Assembly (NCBI GenBank): GCA_031285245.1 | Contig: JAITWN010000179.1 | Span: 1 to 6,983, forward strand | Reading direction: 5' to 3' | DNA from: Chromatiales bacterium | Lineage (GTDB): Bacteria > Pseudomonadota > Gammaproteobacteria > SZUA-140 | DNA length: 6,983 nt | Part shown: positions 6,223-6,983 of the stretch, piece by piece | Position numbering within the stretch: the stretch's first letter is position 1 | How the letters are laid out: each line of letters starts with the position of its first letter | The notes under the pieces: generated by a model | The model's database searches: none | The model's input: the letters and a program-made list of their open reading frames with translations, nothing else | What the model was told of the DNA's origin: nothing | Program-made: the position numbers and the translations under genes

Positions 6223-6238
6223 GCTCGAAAACTCGAGC
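6223..6238. promoter_or_regulatory. 16-bp inverted repeat in desaturase leader
   Basis: GCTCGA (6223-6228) and TCGAGC (6233-6238) are perfect inverted copies separated by AAAC. The site lies just downstream of the proposed transcription start of the desaturase, about 43 bp before its ATG, a position where a repressor would block transcription. It does not obviously match the DesT or FabR sites I know. The repressor role is a guess. Confidence 0.35.
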
Positions 6239-6286
6239 CGAGCGCTGAAAAATATAGCGACTTAACCTAGAGCTGGCCAGCGCTCG
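6239..6286 (-). promoter_or_regulatory. Desaturase promoter candidate flanked by 8-bp inverted repeats
   Basis: On the minus strand TATATT (6256-6251) is a good -10 and TGGCCA (6279-6274) a 4-of-6 match to the -35, with 17 bp between, placing the start of transcription near 6244. CGAGCGCT (6239-6246) and its exact reverse complement AGCGCTCG (6279-6286) bracket this core, one over the expected start site and the other abutting the -35. Symmetric sites around a promoter fit control by a dimeric regulator, as is common for desaturase genes, but the regulator is unknown. Confidence 0.45.
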
Positions 6287-6343
6287 ACCGAACAAGCGCA
6301 GATGCCGACCGAGAGACCGGCTCTTGCTGGCGCGATCCCTATC

Positions 6344-6983
6344 CTAGCGCATCGCGAACAGCTCTTGATGGAAGCGTTCGTGCACTGGGAAATCCTGCGC
6401 CGCGAGATCCTGTTTTAAAGCCTCACCAAACCCCGCAGGCCCACAAAACCAAATGCTCGCCTCGCGCCATTCAGACACTAGAGAGCGAATGCGGTCACCC
6501 GTCAGACGACCATCACGCGCATCGATCAGCACATGCAAGCGCACATTGGCGGATTGCGCATCGACAGCGATCTTGGCAAGCGCTTCCTCGTCGACATCAG
6601 CGGTGGTGTGAAAAAGATCGACTTGCTGGCCGTTCGGCCAGTCGCGATTATCCTGGCGCTCAGCCATATACTGCATGCGCGCAATGAAGGGCGTAATGCC
6701 GATGCCGCCACCGATCCAGATCTGATGCGGACGATCATCGTCGAAAGTGAAGCGACCGTAAGGGCCCTCAATGGTTACGTCCTGACCGACATGCAACTTA
6801 GCGCGCAAGCGATTGGTATGATCACCGAGCTCCTTTACCACAAAGCGGATCTTGGGATTATCCGCCTGCCAATGAGACGCGATGGTGTAGGGATGCGAAC
6901 CTTCTGAAGCATCGGACATTGCGAAGGCGAACTGACCTGGCTTATGTCCTGGCCAGCCTTGCACTTTTATCTCGGTTTCAAGC
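6344..6983 (-). CDS. Flavin/NAD(P)H oxidoreductase, ferric reductase-like, C-terminal part
   Basis: The last 212 residues are present; the frame is open to the window edge (LETEIKVQGWPGHKPGQF..), so the gene continues beyond 6983. It is a ferredoxin-NADP reductase-type module: the FAD site HPYTIAS (residues 30-36 of the visible part), GPYGRF (73-78), the nicotinamide-binding GGGIGITPF (91-99) and FCGPAGFG (179-186), ending FHQELFAMR. The lead-in GWPGHKPGQFAF and that ending are typical of bacterial ferric reductase/NADPH oxidase-like proteins, whose N-terminal half is a heme-binding membrane domain; that half is outside the window, so this part of the call is inferred. No 2Fe-2S ferredoxin domain follows, unlike Pseudomonas DesC. 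The stop is TAG at 6346-6344. The desaturase starts 163 bp downstream on the same strand with no terminator between, so they may be co-transcribed. A GTG at 6964 is internal, not the true start. Confidence 0.85.
   Translation of the reverse strand, partial: LETEIKVQGWPGHKPGQFAFAMSDASEGSHPYTIASHWQADNPKIRFVVKELGDHTNRLRAKLHVGQDVTIEGPYGRFTFDDDRPHQIWIGGGIGITPFIARMQYMAERQDNRDWPNGQQVDLFHTTADVDEEALAKIAVDAQSANVRLHVLIDARDGRLTGDRIRSLVSEWREASIWFCGPAGFGEALKQDLAAQDFPVHERFHQELFAMR

Noticed and set aside
6962..6964. GTG as start codon of the oxidoreductase
   Set aside because: The frame continues in family-like sequence (LETEIKV) to the window edge, so this GTG codes for an internal valine.
1..6983. CRISPR array, tRNA, rRNA, riboswitch, toxin-antitoxin or defence genes
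   Set aside because: No spaced direct repeats, cloverleaf-like segments or recognisable defence domains were seen on either strand.

Overview
The window looks like the start of an assembled contig from a gammaproteobacterium. Genes of the left part match, by recognition, the Pseudomonas-type order rpmG/rpmB - radC - coaBC - dut - algC - argB. Protein details agree: a 462-residue AlgC-type phosphohexomutase ending in ..VPF, a zinc-free 51-residue L33, a 78-residue L28 and a CoaBC whose catalytic residues fall on E. coli numbering. I cannot name the genus. Bases 1-17 are not genomic; they equal the 3' end of the Illumina read-2 adapter.

Left block, minus strand (about 18-3370): coaBC, dut, algC and argB run right to left, with dut starting inside the end of coaBC and short gaps otherwise. 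They supply coenzyme A, keep dUTP out of DNA while giving dUMP, make mannose-1-P/glucose-1-P for cell-surface polysaccharide, and phosphorylate N-acetylglutamate for arginine synthesis. ArgB is cut at about residue 71 by the contig end.

Centre, plus strand (3473-4783): radC is divergent from coaBC across a 102-bp gap with overlapping candidate -10 elements. A 174-bp gap holding an AT-rich hairpin and an extended -10 promoter precedes rpmB-rpmG, which ends in a strong intrinsic terminator.

Between the converging units (4784-5004) lies non-coding DNA with a 30-bp perfect palindrome of the short dispersed-repeat type and a possible decayed partial copy beside it.

Right block, minus strand (5005-6983): a membrane acyl-CoA-type delta-9 fatty acid desaturase with an unusual C-terminal tail resembling the end of ISL3-family transposases. 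Upstream of it is the 3' part of a flavin/NAD(P)H oxidoreductase that could feed it electrons. The 163-bp gap between them holds a promoter candidate bracketed by inverted repeats.

Overall this is mostly ordinary housekeeping DNA. I see no CRISPR array, tRNA, rRNA, intact mobile element or defence system. The points most worth a second look are the adapter remnant, the desaturase tail, the 30-bp palindrome and the repeat-flanked desaturase promoter.
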